Origin: Dysidea avara
Taxonomy: Eukaryota; Porifera; Demospongiae; Dictyoceratida; Dysideidae
Direction: 5' to 3'
Length of the DNA stretch: 64,000 nucleotides
NCBI RefSeq assembly: GCF_963678975.1
Contig: NC_089276.1
Coordinates: forward strand, 29,504,472 to 29,568,471
In this document: piece after piece, positions 46,597 to 57,785 of the stretch
Layout: the number at the start of each line of letters is the position of its first letter
Numbering within the stretch: the first letter of the stretch is position 1
Notes under the pieces: model-generated
Databases searched by the model: none
Told to the model about the DNA's origin: nothing
The model's input: the letters and a program-made list of their open reading frames with translations, nothing else
Translations under genes and position numbers: made by a program

Positions 46597-47072
46597 AGAA
46601 ACACTGACTGCCACTGCTACCAAACGTTCTGGACCATCATTTCATTCTAAACAAAATTAGATGGCCAGTGTAGCATCCAAAGCATTGGAAAGGACTTTGA
46701 CACCATTAAGAGAACCCTGTGGATTAAAGCACAAATATTTTGACGCTTTTCACCCAAAGTCTCAGCTTGAATTCAAAATTTTGTGTTTCGTTTCATGATT
46801 TTAAAGAAAGCAACCCTGTGCTGGGAGCCAAGTGGATTCAATTGCTTATCAGTGTGTGTACTTTTAACTACAATAAAATGTAGGTACTGTAAGTAGCAAG
46901 TTACATTCGGCATTTTGTGTGGAGCAAAAAATAAAATAATTTTTAGGTTCGTGAGATACTAAAATCAATATTTCTGTGAAGACAACAATGATGCCTCCAG
47001 TTTCATGGTGGATCTAGCAATGATTGCAGGGGAATGAAATTTAAAAGTTGATTTTTCAGATGGCAGACTCTA
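46597..47072. mobile_element. Foldback transposon, copy 3, right part
   Basis: It resumes with ACAGAAACACTGACTGCCAC and runs to the right end GATTTTTCAGATGGCAGACTC. The segments correspond to 4145-4770 of copy 1, with a deletion around the ACTTCTCACC region. Confidence 0.7.
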
Positions 47073-47159
47073 TCATAGTTATTTTTTTCATGTATATGGT
47101 TGTAAATCTCATGAATAATAATTAAAGAAGAAATTTTAAACAGAATAATTTAATTAATT

Positions 47160-47490
47160 TTAAAATGAAGATATATCATTCCAAGGCTTCTACTTGCCTT
47201 GGAATGATATATCTTTTGATATAGCATACATAGCTGTATGCTATATCCAAAGATAAACTAAGCAATAAAAAGTAGAGAAACAAGAGATGAATGATTATAT
47301 AGCAAAGCTATGTGAGAAAATCCCTACAATGGCACTATATAGCAATTCAACACCAGTGCAGGGATTTTCCCACTGAGCTGTGCTGTAACTACTATCATTC
47401 ATCTTTTGTTTCACTACTTTTTATTGTTTGGATTCCTATTATATTTTTAATATTTTAGTTTATCTTTTGATATAGCATACAGCTACGTAT
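47160..47490. mobile_element. MITE with stacked hairpins
   Basis: TATCATTCCAAGGC / GCCTTGGAATGATA (47174-47211) is a perfect hairpin. GATATAGCATACATAGCTGT / its inverse follows. AAAGATAAACTAAGCAATAA.. is inverted near 47430-47470. A solo copy of the first half lies at 48332-48365. Confidence 0.6.
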
Positions 47491-47639
47491 ACACATGTGA
47501 ACACTTCTTATTGTTTTACTATGATTTAATATCGTGCACTTTCAGTACTTTTTATCGATGTGCTATGGTCCCTACTCTAGTTGAAAATTCCAAAATTTTC
47601 TGTGTACTTGTTTGTTAACATTTTTTTGTAAATAATTAT

Positions 47640-48365
47640 TATGACTGGTGAACCCACGCATACTGCATCTGAATGGTGCCATGCATCCCAATTATCGTCT
47701 GAAAAGTGAAGTATCCATTATGCTTCGTTGTCAGCTATGTTCACCCCATTATGCAGCATTTTGAATCAAGAACTGTTTAATAAGCACCTCTGCAATCCAC
47801 ACATACCGAAAGAAATGGTGCCGTGCGCCCCAGTTATATCAATAATTATTGTCTGAAAAGTGAAGTATCCATTACGCCTTGTTGTTGAGACTAAATTGCC
47901 AGCTTTCTAAATGGTGACTGTCATAGTGTTTGTTCTTGTTTTTCTCTTTGTATATTCATTAGTGAATAATTACGCTTCGTTGTCGGCTATGTTCAACCCG
48001 TTACACAGCAGTACAAATCAAGAACTGTTTGAAAAGTGCCACTATGCAATGTGCGAAATAACTTTTCAGACGTGTCCTGTCGTACTGTCAGAGCATTGTG
48101 AAATTTGAGAGGATATCAAGCAATTAGACTGGACATTTTAACTTTTATTGTTTCTCCTTTCCCGTGTTTCTACCACTTGTATGTTTGTTTCAAACATTGG
48201 GGCCACCAATGTATTGTAGAGCTGATTACTTGTCAAACACTCACTGATACGTACAGCATTTTAAAGAGTAGCTGCTGGCCACATGAAATGGCTTCTATGG
48301 AAACAATTGGGCCTTTGTAGGAAAGGAGTCATAAGGAAGGCTTCTACTTGCCTTGGAATGATATA
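47640..48365 (+). repeat. Tandem direct repeats (GTCTGAAAAGTGAAGTATCC unit)
   Basis: The block GTCTGAAAAGTGAAGTATCC..TTCGTTGT is present at 47697 and 47851, with a partial third near 47965-48040 (CTTCGTTGTCGGCTATGTTC). TGGTGAACCCACGCATACTG at 47646 recurs at 57813. The hydrophobic frame starting at 47911 lies across the third repeat and is probably accidental. Confidence 0.5.
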
Positions 48366-48779
48366 GTTACCCTGTACATGGTCAAATTTAGCTTAGGCTT
48401 ATCATAGTGGCTCTATCTCTAATATGAACAGATGCACTGATGCCTTGTTCATTCTAGTTTAAAATCTGATTGTGCAGGCGATATCATAAATACCACAAGT
48501 AAAAGTACTACTGGCAATCAGAATATAAATACATTTTACTACTGCACTACAGGTGACTGATACAAGTAGACTGGTGCAACATAGTAAACTGTTAACCTCA
48601 GAGGTTAACTTGGGCATGCCTTTGTGGTCAGTACAAGCCAAAAACACATAACTTAATTTCATGTCAATACCATCATGTCTGGATTCCCTCCTAGCCCAAT
48701 CATATAACACTATAAACTTTGAAAGGACAGTATTTCCAGACAAATTCAATTATAGGCTGACACCTGGTGTAATTGACCA

Positions 48780-49265
48780 GAAATTGTCCGGTGACCGAAC
48801 GTTATTTCACACACTGCTATGACAAATGCGGACAATTTCCGTTACGAAGGGAAGCCATCACGTCCTATCACCAAATCAACACTTTTCGCTGTCAGCAAAG
48901 ATGAATGGGACACAAAAGAGGACACTGGTAAGTCCATAAAGAAGGCATTGTACATACTGCGGTATACCAAAAGGCACCTGTCGGACCGAAGCGATGCTGA
49001 ACAGTGAAAAAATCAAGCTCGTAGCCTTAGCCGTTATCAAGTTACGTTTGTCTGAAGGAATCAGTCAGTCAGTTACTCAGCCAGTAGAAAATTCCGTTTA
49101 ATACATTATTATAAAAATTCCATAGCAACTTGTTGAAAGTATTTCGAGTTGATCTGAAAGCTTTTGTGGGCTTAGTTTTACTTAACCAATACTTCCTCAC
49201 CGTTGTCAGGGAAAATTGAGGCTGGTTTTTGGGTGATGTTATTTTGTGGGCCACGCCTACTCCTT
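48780..49265 (+). repeat. Dispersed repeat shared with 58.05-58.33 kb
   Basis: CATACTGCGGTATACCAAAA, GGCACCTGTCGG and TCAAGCTCGTAGCCTTAGCC occur in the same order at 58100-58290 with about 20-25% divergence by eye. Part of an unclassified element. A 19-bp palindrome GTTAACCTC.A.GAGGTTAAC sits just upstream (48591). Confidence 0.5.
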
Positions 49266-49418
49266 TGTGGTCCCTACTATACAGTAATATCGTACGGTAT
49301 GATATTGATCTAGTGGAATAACAATAGTATATTGTAGTGTAATTTTAAATTGTTCTGTTATTGTCATGCTATATAACCACCCAGTTCTACATTGCAATAA
49401 CCACAATTACCATATTAG

Positions 49419-49643
49419 GACAAAGAAAGCATAGAAGAACCTGAAACAGTAACAGACAGCTATGCAGTATATAAACAAGAAAGGAGCATAGTGGAGAATG
49501 TCTATTCTCAGTTACCAGTTCGTGATATTGCTAACTGTGATGATGTCACTAGTTCTGATGATGCCACTAGTTCTGATGATGTCACTAGTTCTGATGATGC
49601 CACTAATTCTGATGATATTGACTGTATAGAGACTGAAGTGTAG
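49419..49643 (+). CDS. Isolated terminal exon with acidic, Tyr-containing tail
   Basis: An open frame from a possible acceptor CATATTAG (49411-49418) to TAG at 49641-49643, 74 residues. It reads EEPETVTDSYAVYKQERS, then VENVYSQLPVRDI, and ends in four imperfect repeats of DDVTSS/DDATSS coded by an 18-bp tandem repeat (49540-49612). The YSQL and SYAVY tyrosines resemble phosphotyrosine or YxxPhi sorting signals, as in cytoplasmic tails. It could be the tail of the receptor-like gene upstream, but no transmembrane exon was found. Function unknown. Confidence 0.45.
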   Translation, partial: DKESIEEPETVTDSYAVYKQERSIVENVYSQLPVRDIANCDDVTSSDDATSSDDVTSSDDATNSDDIDCIETEV

Positions 49644-50364
49644 TTGCACCAACTATGCATTCATATTATAAAGTGCAACCATGTACATATTCCTGTGGTC
49701 ATAAAGTTCCTGGACCTTTTCAAAAACTTGTATATTATTGTATACGATGTATTTTGTACTATTATATATGTATTATGTTCATAAAACTGAGTGTGTTTGT
49801 TGCATTAATTGCTGCTATGTAAGATTATTAATGGATAGCTATACAGTTAAAATACTTTAGGCCCCTTACTGTATTTTGATGATTTTTGACAAAAAAAGTT
49901 TAGTATACCAAGAATCGAGATACTCTAATAAAGCAGTCACAGTATTAGAGCAGTGTGTAGGGAGCTATGTAAGGATTTTTATGTACTTTATCAGGTACAC
50001 ACTATGATGCTTGGGGTAAAATACCTGGGGTTTCTGAATTTGAAGCCATAGGGATTTCTAAGGCCATTCTAACAATCTTAATGAAACCCTGCACTATCAC
50101 ACCCCAAGCTAGTCTTATAGCTACTTTTGGAATGAGGAAAACTGGATTCAAGTCTCAACACAAGACTTCCTTCAATGTCTTATTCAGTCTCATGTAGGAT
50201 TTCACTGGCATCTGAACAGCCAAACAATGATGCTGCAGCATTACATGCTTTCATACCAATTAAAGACAATTAACTAGCTACTCCATCTCTTCCCCAGACT
50301 GATTAGCTACATTACTATCTGTGAATTTTTACTCATCTGTGAGTCCTGCACAATAAAGATAAAT
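49644..50364. other. Unassigned stretch with one motif cluster
   Basis: GAGATACTCTAATAAAGCAG followed by a second half-copy (49916-49955) and then GGGAGCTATGTAAGGATTTT. The whole block of about 90 bp is repeated inside the 5838 MITE at 5910-5998. Otherwise nothing recognised. Confidence 0.45.
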
Positions 50365-50602
50365 CTAGCTGTGAAAAAGGTTGTTGAATAGGCTAGTGTG
50401 AAAAGGTCAAAGGTGGTAGCCAAGAAATGGCTGCAATGATATTATGTCAATTAATTTTGCAATTTCACAAATTAAGTGACACTATAAAGTCATTTCTTGG
50501 CTGCCACTTCAATCTTTTTCATACTACTATGATACTAGCCAATTTTTGAAGGCCATATACCCTTTTTGGTAATTTATTCATGTCTGTTTTTGTCTTTTTT
50601 AT
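50365..50602. mobile_element. Palindromic MITE, copy 4 (degenerate)
   Basis: GGTAGCCAAGAAATGGCTGC is inverted at about 50490-50510 (CATTTCTTGGCTGCCAC). Ends AGCTGTGAAAAAGG and a weak ..CCTTTTTGG are diverged. Loop of about 30 bp. Confidence 0.6.
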
Positions 50603-50984
50603 TAGATTAATAAGTTCTTCAATATCTTCAGTTAGTTTCAATGCTCTTCAACCACATGCTTGAGAGAATTATTTGCTGAAAAGTAATAATAGAAGTTTGA
50701 AAGTGACCACTTCATGACCAGACATCCCAGGTATGATATAGCCTACCTTGTTGATGGCTGAGTAGCAATTTACCGAGTGCAATTTACTGTAGTTATCCTT
50801 CAAAATTAATGATTAACTTTCAAAGTTTTGAGCACTGCCATGTGTTAACTTAATCAGAGGATTTTTGAGGAGAATATTTCCCAAGGTTGAGCAGCTAATG
50901 TTTTAAATAAAAATTTGTGGTTTGCAAACAATACTACATAGAGGTCTACAGCTGTCAAGAATAAAAAAATTCCCAAAAGCGGTT

Positions 50985-51012
50985 TTGGGGGAGGGGGGGG
51001 GGGGGGGGGGGG
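50985..51012 (+). repeat. Poly-G run
   Basis: About 27 bases, all G except one A and ending GGCG, followed by more G-rich DNA up to 51060. Could form a G-quadruplex; could also be an assembly-difficult site. The open frame through it is not a gene. Confidence 0.85.
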
Positions 51013-51107
51013 CGTTTTTCTGGGGGTTTCTGGGGTGCCAGAAACACCTTTTGGGGCTGGGTTTACATTACTTCAGAACAGATGTCCAGCCCTTAGGCAA
51101 CTAGATT

Positions 51108-51465
51108 CTTCCTTACGCCACTCCAATAAAATTCATGGTTTCCCATTTCCCACCTGCATGCAGATTCTCTTCCCGCATGATCATTCATTATTGCTGTCAA
51201 CTGAACATTTTATTCATGTGATTGCACAGCAGTAACTAGTTTAGCATTCAGAAAGCCCATTTAGCTAGCTTTTCACTGTTCAGGTTCCGCTTAATTTAAA
51301 TATTTCTACTGCATGTATTCTTACCTGTAAGTTAGTTATAAATTTCAAAAAGAAGTGGAAATATCTATAATGAATAATGGATAATGAACCGCCCGCCCGC
51401 ATGTATTTTTGAGGTCAATGAAATGGGAAACAAGGAATTTTCTTGGAGTGGCCTTAACTACAACT
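51108..51465. mobile_element. MITE with CTTACGCCACTCCAA ends
   Basis: CTTACGCCACTCCAATAAAA plus a TTTCCCATTT segment is inverted at 51425-51458 (AAATGGGAAAC.., TTTTCTTGGAGTGGCCTTAA). About 350 bp, non-coding. Confidence 0.55.
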
Positions 51466-51814
51466 ACTGTATAAACCCATAGGATATAAACCCATAGGAT
51501 ATAACACACGAATCATACTCACTAATGTCCAATGCTCATCTGCTAACTGCTGATGCCTTCACTATTCTTGCAGTAAGCTCAAGGATCACAAGTATTTTTG
51601 AGAGTATAAGATCGAGACACTCTAATAGAACAGTCATCAACTCTAATAGAACATTCAGTTGAAACATCAAACAAGAAATAGAATAGGATATAGAAGGTGG
51701 TGGTAATAGTGAATGAAGGAGGAATGCCAAGTAGCTATGATGAAGCAGAGTTGATAAACAGAATAATGACTAGTTTAAGCTAGCTAAATACTTGAAGCTA
51801 ATCATAAAGATTCA

Positions 51815-52098
51815 TAGTCTGGCGCCGCCCGCCCCTTCGCAAAAAGTAAGGGTCTGGTGAAATACAAATACCGAATCATTTCAAAAGGAATTCAATCAGA
51901 CAGCGCACGTAATGCTTGTTACGTCAGATAATTGCACTTCAATTCGAACAAAAGCATTGTGTTGCCAAGGCGATTTCTGTGTGAACGTCATTGGCATGCA
52001 CTAATTGGCTAGCGCCGAATCTGGGCGCTAGAAATGATTTAGTATCTGTATTTCACCAGACCCTTACTTTATGCGAAGGGGCGGGCGGCGCCAGACTA
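51815..52098. mobile_element. TAGTCTGGCGCC-family foldback MITE, copy 2 (284 bp)
   Basis: Same length and nearly the same sequence as 2811-3094, including the CAGCGCACGTAATGCTTGTT segment. TAG..CTA ends. The close match suggests recent activity. Confidence 0.88.
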
Positions 52099-52770
52099 AA
52101 AGATTCAGTATACCAATCTATCATAGCTAACTACATAACTACATGGTGAAAACATGACATATTAAATGCTAGTGAGCATCAGTAGATCAAAAACTCTGTA
52201 AAATAGTATGTTTTAACAGTAAGTTTTATTAAATTTCAAGCATTTGTAAAATTAAAACCTTGTCAGCATATTCTGGGGGCTGCACCCCCAGCATCTGAGT
52301 CCTACTATCACTGGAACCCCCTTCTTAAATTCTTATATCCGCCCCTGTTACAGTAGATTGCAAGACAGCTGTCAGTTTAAATTCCTTTCGCCATAGATAC
52401 TATGCTTTCGCCGATATCACGTGAAAAACAGCCAATCTAATAGATACTTCGTAAGAATTTGAAAAGTCTGGCCGCCTATCATTCGTTGGTTTTTACGAGT
52501 GAATGTCCCATTCAGAATTTCTGTATGCGACAATGTACGTGAAGCACTATACTGTATCTAAATATTAAGAATCTCGTGATAATCACGTGAAATTCCAAAA
52601 TATTCACAAGTTTAATTAATATGAGCGGCGCCCCCTGCCGCTGAATTTTCCTGGCCCCATGCAAGTAAGGCATGTGAGGTCAAGCACTGACCTCAGTGGG
52701 GGAGAATAGACTGTATTTGTCTTGACTATTTTATCACGATTCTGATCAGATAAACGTGTAGCTACTGAGT
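52099..52770. promoter_or_regulatory. 5' flank of the GPCR gene
   Basis: The 670 bp before the GPCR start ATG. A solo GTTAACAGG..-type MITE scar (TATATCCGCCCCTGTTAC at 52326) lies at the left. No TATA box is obvious; the promoter is assumed to lie here because no upstream exon was found. Confidence 0.3.
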
Positions 52771-53562
52771 ATGTTAGTACAAGACAGTCAGTGTGCATCG
52801 TTTTATACCCAGGTCGAATCGCCCGCCGTGGACGTGAGCCTTGTTACAGTGCAGGGCATGGTTTGTTTCCTTTCCACTATTGCAAGTGTACTGATTATTA
52901 TAAGTTATGTGGCATTTAAACAGCTTCGAACAACATCCAGATTTCTGATAGTCCACTTAGCTGTAGCAAACTTAATGGTGACAATGCCTAACTTCCTGTC
53001 AGTTTTTATGGATTTCAGAGAGAGATTTAAACTTCCTATTGAGCATCTGAATGTTACGAACTCTTCTCAAATTAACGCTATTAATTTCACAGCAAGCCTA
53101 CCATGTAGTCATAATGACCTCTTGGATCAAAAGTCACATGTGTATTGTCAAGTATGTGTGTTCCAAGCATTTGTTAGTATATTTGGAGTAATCAGCTCAA
53201 TATTTTGGACTGTTTGTGTGTGCATTCACTTCTTCATCCTTGTGATGTACAGAAATCCTAAGAGAGCATCACATATAGCTTATGTGTATTATGTGATTGC
53301 ATGGTTTGTACCATTGGGAATCTCATTGTGGCTACTGTTTCACAACTGGTTGGGATTTGAACCTACTTATTCAACAGTGAATTGTGCTATTATAACAGAG
53401 TGTGTGCCACACCATCATCCTTACCACTACAATACTAGTATAGATAGAAGAAACTGGAATCGAACTATTGGTGCTGTGTTTGGGGTGAAAATTTGGCAAG
53501 CTTTAGCTCTACTGATTATTCCTTGTTTGTACTTTGCTATGAAACTGAAAAACAGAAAGCAT
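52771..53562 (+). CDS. GPR157/cAMP-receptor-like GPCR, exon 1 (TM1-TM5)
   Basis: ATG at 52771 opens 264 codons to a GTAAGT donor at 53563 (phase 0). Hydrophobic helices: TM1 about residues 24-48, TM2 58-80, TM3 126-158, TM4 169-190 and TM5 237-258. Cys126 at the top of TM3 and Cys205/Cys211 in loop 2 can form the conserved disulphide. Sequons at NVT and NFT (loop 1) and NTS (loop 2) lie on the outside. The TM1-TM2 region (KQLRTTSRFLIVHLAVANL) and SSIFWTVCVCIHFF in TM3 are the pattern of the cAR-like/GPR157 family rather than rhodopsin-type receptors, as there is no DRY. It would couple to G proteins at the plasma or ciliary membrane; the ligand is unknown. Confidence 0.88.
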
Positions 53563-54167
53563 GTAAGTATTTTTGATGTTATATATGTAGACTTGTTCAA
53601 TACTGTAGAACTGTGCAATGCTATGAACATTGCCAGGTAGTAAGGCCATATCAAATTAATCATATGTTTCACAGATAGTTTGTCCTCTAGTAGTGACCTG
53701 GAAGGTCGAAAAATAAAAAAATCATTTCAGCCGCAACTAACTGTTTTGTTAGAATTTATATGACTGCTCTATTAGAGTATCTTGATCTTGACAGGTGCAA
53801 AAGCTATGAAGTCCTTCCAAAATAAAGTGATGGAGCTCCCCTTTGATACTACTGCTTGCACAATATTAAACAGTCTACAGCCATATTAGTACTCTTTTAA
53901 GAGATCACATGATTTACATTAATTTTATTTTTGGGTTTGCTAAATCATAGACCTGCCGTCCATGAAACAACTAATTTGTCATGGCCAATGATACCATGAT
54001 CACTATACAGTTTTTGTATTGTGAGTGCATATCAAAGTACATGAACTTTCAGAAGAGTCTTGTGTTTAAACATAATACATAATAATTACTGAATTTGAAT
54101 ACATTATGAGACAAACAAGTACTGTATAAGAAAAAATTAAATTCTATTAGAAATCATAGAAATAAAA

Positions 54168-54322
54168 GTAGTGAAACAAATGGGAGGTTCCCTACACCTG
54201 AAGATTTACTAGTGGAAATTTAATCCCTACTTTAGTTGTGGGTGTAGACTGAAGTAGGGATTAATGTCCACTAGTAGCTATAACTTCAAGTGTAGGTGAC
54301 CCCCCTCAATTGTTTCACTACT
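54168..54322. mobile_element. Hairpin MITE (155 bp) in GPCR intron 1
   Basis: AGTAGTGAAACAAATGGGAG and its inverse ..TTGTTTCACTACT, with an inner pair TAATCCCTACTT / AAGTAGGGATTA. Nearly all of it is base-paired. Confidence 0.75.
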
Positions 54323-55003
54323 AGTGTTGTATTATACAGCTGGTTACTGGTGTTAGTGTATTAAAGGATGATAATAACTACAGCATATGAATGGAGATTT
54401 AAACTTAAGACTAACACAATATAATATGATTCCCTACCTATAGTCAACTAGATACATTATTCCAACACAAATATTACTGTTGAGACATTTGCATGTATGT
54501 AAAATATGCTGTATGACATACACGCATTCTAATATCGGGGCTGAAATATTTTGCAGTTGCTACCCAACATTTAATATATGCATTGTATACCTGTATATGG
54601 CAAAATACTATAGTGGAATTTAACTTGCATTTTGGCTCTGAGTGCTGAATGATTTCACTACTTAACTTTAATGGTAAACCCCTCCTTTTATTGGAGTTAC
54701 ACTGAGTTGTTCACTGCATGCATGACATCTCAAGTCTTACACTCACAATCAATATGCAAGCATGATAATATAATAAATTCATATATATATATTTTAAGGG
54801 TGGGGAGGGACGAGGGGGGGGACATTAAAGGCTGTTCTGCTCTGATTATTCTAAAAGGAATCTGTGTGCCTAATTTACTTATTTTACTGTTATTCCTGTA
54901 TGTAAAATAGCTCAGTAGATTCTGGTTAGCCAGTGCAGAGCCACAAATAAGCTTTAGATGTTCATCCAAATCACTTGAAGTTGTCCTAGTTATAGCCCTG
55001 AGT

Positions 55004-55522
55004 CAGCGTTGAAACCAGGTCGGGTCATCCGGGTCACATTTTCTCCAGGTCATCCGGGTCTGACCCGGTTTACAATTTATCCGGGTCTGACCCGGATTGG
55101 ATCACGTGAGAAACGAAATTGTTTGTTTGACGACGTGGAACTTATAAACGCTATTGCGTAGCTCTTTCGTGAGCCACGCCCACTTATCGAATTACCAACA
55201 TATGCTCAGTCACGCCTATTTGTTAGTAAGTGCAGTATGTAGCACGAAACTGAGGGTATCTATGGTGAGGGGTAGCTATTGTCAGTGGGTGAAGACCTTT
55301 TTTTTTTTTTTTTTTTTGGTCTTCAACCTACAGCTAGGCTGAAGTTGCAATATTTACTCAACATGAATCGAACGCTCAAAATGTAGACTCGTTCGCTCAC
55401 CCCAGACTAGCCGAAACACGTCTCGGCTTTAATTAATCCGGGTCACATCCGGGTCTGACCCGGATTGCTATCTGGGTCAGTGGGTCATCCGGGTCAGCAG
55501 TAGTGACCCGGTTTCAACACTG
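55004..55522. mobile_element. hAT MITE (519 bp) with perfect 8-bp duplication
   Basis: Ends CAGCGTTGAAACCAGGTC and GACCCGGTTTCAACACTG are inverted. CCCTGAGT occurs at 54996-55003 and 55523-55530, an exact octamer duplication. Subterminal DNA repeats CATCCGGGTC and TGACCCGG. A T run of about 23 lies near 55297. Non-coding. Confidence 0.92.
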
Positions 55523-55648
55523 CCCTGAGTTGCTTTGTTAATGAAAGTTCTATATATGAAATTTATATGTAGCGTAATAGAAATGTAGTTCTAGCAATTT
55601 AGGTTCTTTGTATTATTATGAAATAACTGTTGTCTGTAAATTCCAAAC

Positions 55649-55761
55649 AGCCAAAGTGTGAGAAAAGCCAAAGTTAATTATGTTCTTAAAATTACAGGCG
55701 GTAGCATCAATTCTTACTATTAAACATCTTTGAAGGCCACTCTTTTACACTTTGGCTGCAT
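55649..55761. mobile_element. Palindromic MITE, copy 5 (short)
   Basis: CAGCCAAAGTGTGAGAAAAG is inverted as CTTTTACACTTTGGCTG; 113 bp. Member of the CAGCCAA family but lacking the middle. Confidence 0.65.
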
Positions 55762-55797
55762 TGATAACAATGAATATAAAATTACATGTTGTTTTAG

Positions 55798-56001
55798 AAG
55801 CAAAAATATGAGTTGCATTCCCAAAGTACCTTAATTGCTCCTATCAAGGATGTGGAGAGGAAGATTATGTTAGTTCCAATAATTTTCTTGCTTATGTGCT
55901 CAGCAACTTTCATCAGCAATTTGTACTATTTTATCAATCATGGAGAATTGACTATGAGAAAGTTAAACAATGGAGGGATAATTTTTGTGCACTTTCTAAT
56001 G
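55798..56001 (+). CDS. GPCR exon 2 (TM6)
   Basis: Acceptor GTTTTAG at 55791-55797 (an alternative AAG three bases later keeps frame) and donor GTAAGA at 56002; phase 0 on both sides. The 68 residues give the third cytoplasmic loop (IAPIKDVERK) and TM6 (IMLVPIIFLLMCSATFISNL). The end, GGIIFVHFLM, flows into TM7 of exon 3. The residue pattern of a basic loop then L/P-rich helix matches TM6 of the GPR157/cAR family. Confidence 0.85.
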
Positions 56002-56780
56002 GTAAGATGTACTATATGCTTAATACATTATCAAGACTCAACGTAGGAAGTCATGTGGCAAAGAGAGTAAAAACCACATGACATGCTTGAGCCACTATTG
56101 TGAGTTATTCACACGTAGAAATGGTTTTGCATTCCTCACGGCAACTTACATGATATTTACCATTTTTAACAACTCAGCTCATGGACCTACAATAAGCTTT
56201 CTACTCAGTTTAATTATCTGAGCACCTAGTGTTATGATATGTTCTATGGCTGTATGCTCTAATTGGAGCTTTCAGCATGATATGCATAATTTTTGTGCAT
56301 CGCATATGAATATGTGATGCACTATTTTCGTGCAACTGTCATTCTGCAAATTTTCCATAATTCAGGTCTAGAGTACTCTAGGAAAATAGGCACACACAGT
56401 AAAATATCAGCACTGCATATTAGGGGTCATAGAAGTTTGCACTTTCTCACAAAAACATATTGACCAGAAATCAGCCTCATCTCTTGGCAGTATTGATCAT
56501 GATATCAAAATGGCAGCCCTACTAGTGTGTAAGTGACCTCCTTGCTTCACAAATTTTTTTTATTTCTTAAAATTCCTAATGCTTGTCAAATTTAAAGCTA
56601 CTTGTGATGGGAAATTGGCTTAAGATTGAGATACTCTAATAGAACAGTCACCATACATTAAAGAACATTCCTAGGCAACCTCCTTTGTTTGATTTCTTTT
56701 CATTTGTACATATGATCCATAATTGAAATTTCTAATTTTCCTTGTTCTTGTTTGTTTATATATCATACAGTACAGTAGTA

Positions 56781-57732
56781 CCATAGAGTCGGGTTGTTAA
56801 GTGCATGTATCTATTAAGCGCATATTATTTGTTAAGCGCATACACATTTCTTGTAACTAACCATGGATGATAAGCGCACATGGCCAAATGCAATGATTAA
56901 GTTACACACAGTAAAAAATGGCAAGAAAAGCTGAAAGTACTGAAAAATTAATGTCTCCTCAAGCGCTTACGTCTCCCTTGGGTCTCCCTTCGCTATGTAT
57001 ACAGCAAATCAGCCTTCTGGATAGTGATAATCTCGGAGGGATTTTTCCCAGAAATGGAGTCAAAGACTGAGTCAAATATTCTTACACACTGGTGTGGTTA
57101 CCGGTACTAATCACATAGTGGTTTAATTTGCCATACATTAGTCCCAATAGTAGGAGTGCAATTAATCCCAAATCGCACGGCCTTGTTTCTGTAATTGCAC
57201 TGTAAAGTAGCCAATAAAATAGCAGAATAACAGAACCCTTTTAAGTGCAACAAGAAAGTGATATAATGAATAGCCAATCAAATAAGCTGGCAATAGAAGC
57301 CTTTTAAGTGCAACATATGTAGACATTTTGAGTAGCCAATCAGAATTGCTGACACGTGAAGCCTTTTAAGTGCAACAACAAATGATGTAATACAAAGAAG
57401 GATGATGCAATCACCTGGTAGAAGTTAATGGCCACATAGAACTGGGTAGATGTGTACTACAAACCACGAAGGGTGGTCACTATGTGATTAGTAGGCAATC
57501 ACACGCATTTTCGTGCAATTATGGAATAATTGTACTCGTAACAGCCAAAATTGCACTCAAATGTGTGTGATTACCTATACAAACTATTAACTACTCTATT
57601 ACAGCGTAGTGATTCCGTGATACACTCACCATAATTATTTATTAGGCGTATGCACCTAGCAGATAGTATGATTTTTACAAACGTTTTCTCCGAAAATTAT
57701 AAGCGCATGCACTTAACAACCCGACTTTATGG
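56781..57732. mobile_element. TA-bounded element (952 bp) with CCAAT-type internal repeats
   Basis: Ends CCATAGAGTCGGGTTGTTAA and TTAACAACCCGACTTTATGG are inverted and flanked by TA, as in Tc1/mariner/pogo elements. TTAAGCGCAT words recur beside both ends. An inner palindrome (ACTAATCACATAGTGG at 57106 and its inverse at 57478) surrounds three copies of a roughly 60-bp unit with CCTTTTAAGTGCAACA and AGCCAATCA. No transposase frame. Confidence 0.8.
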
Positions 57733-57737
57733 TACTG

Positions 57738-57785
57738 TATGATATATATGTGTGTGTGTGTGTGCATGCGCGTGTGTGTGTGTAT
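57738..57785. repeat. GT-rich microsatellite
   Basis: (TG)n interrupted by CATGCGCG, directly right of the TA-bounded element. Confidence 0.85.

Larger units (their letters stand above)
53563..55797. other. GPCR intron 1
   Basis: A 2.2 kb intron. It contains one TGACTGCTCTATTAGAGTAT motif (53761), a hairpin MITE (54168), a hAT MITE (55004) and a small MITE (55649). No exon found inside. Confidence 0.7.

Noticed and set aside
47911..48108. Hydrophobic frame as the missing transmembrane exon of the receptor-like gene
   Set aside because: It runs through a direct-repeat block, has no acceptor in phase with exon F or G, and the repeat explains most of it.
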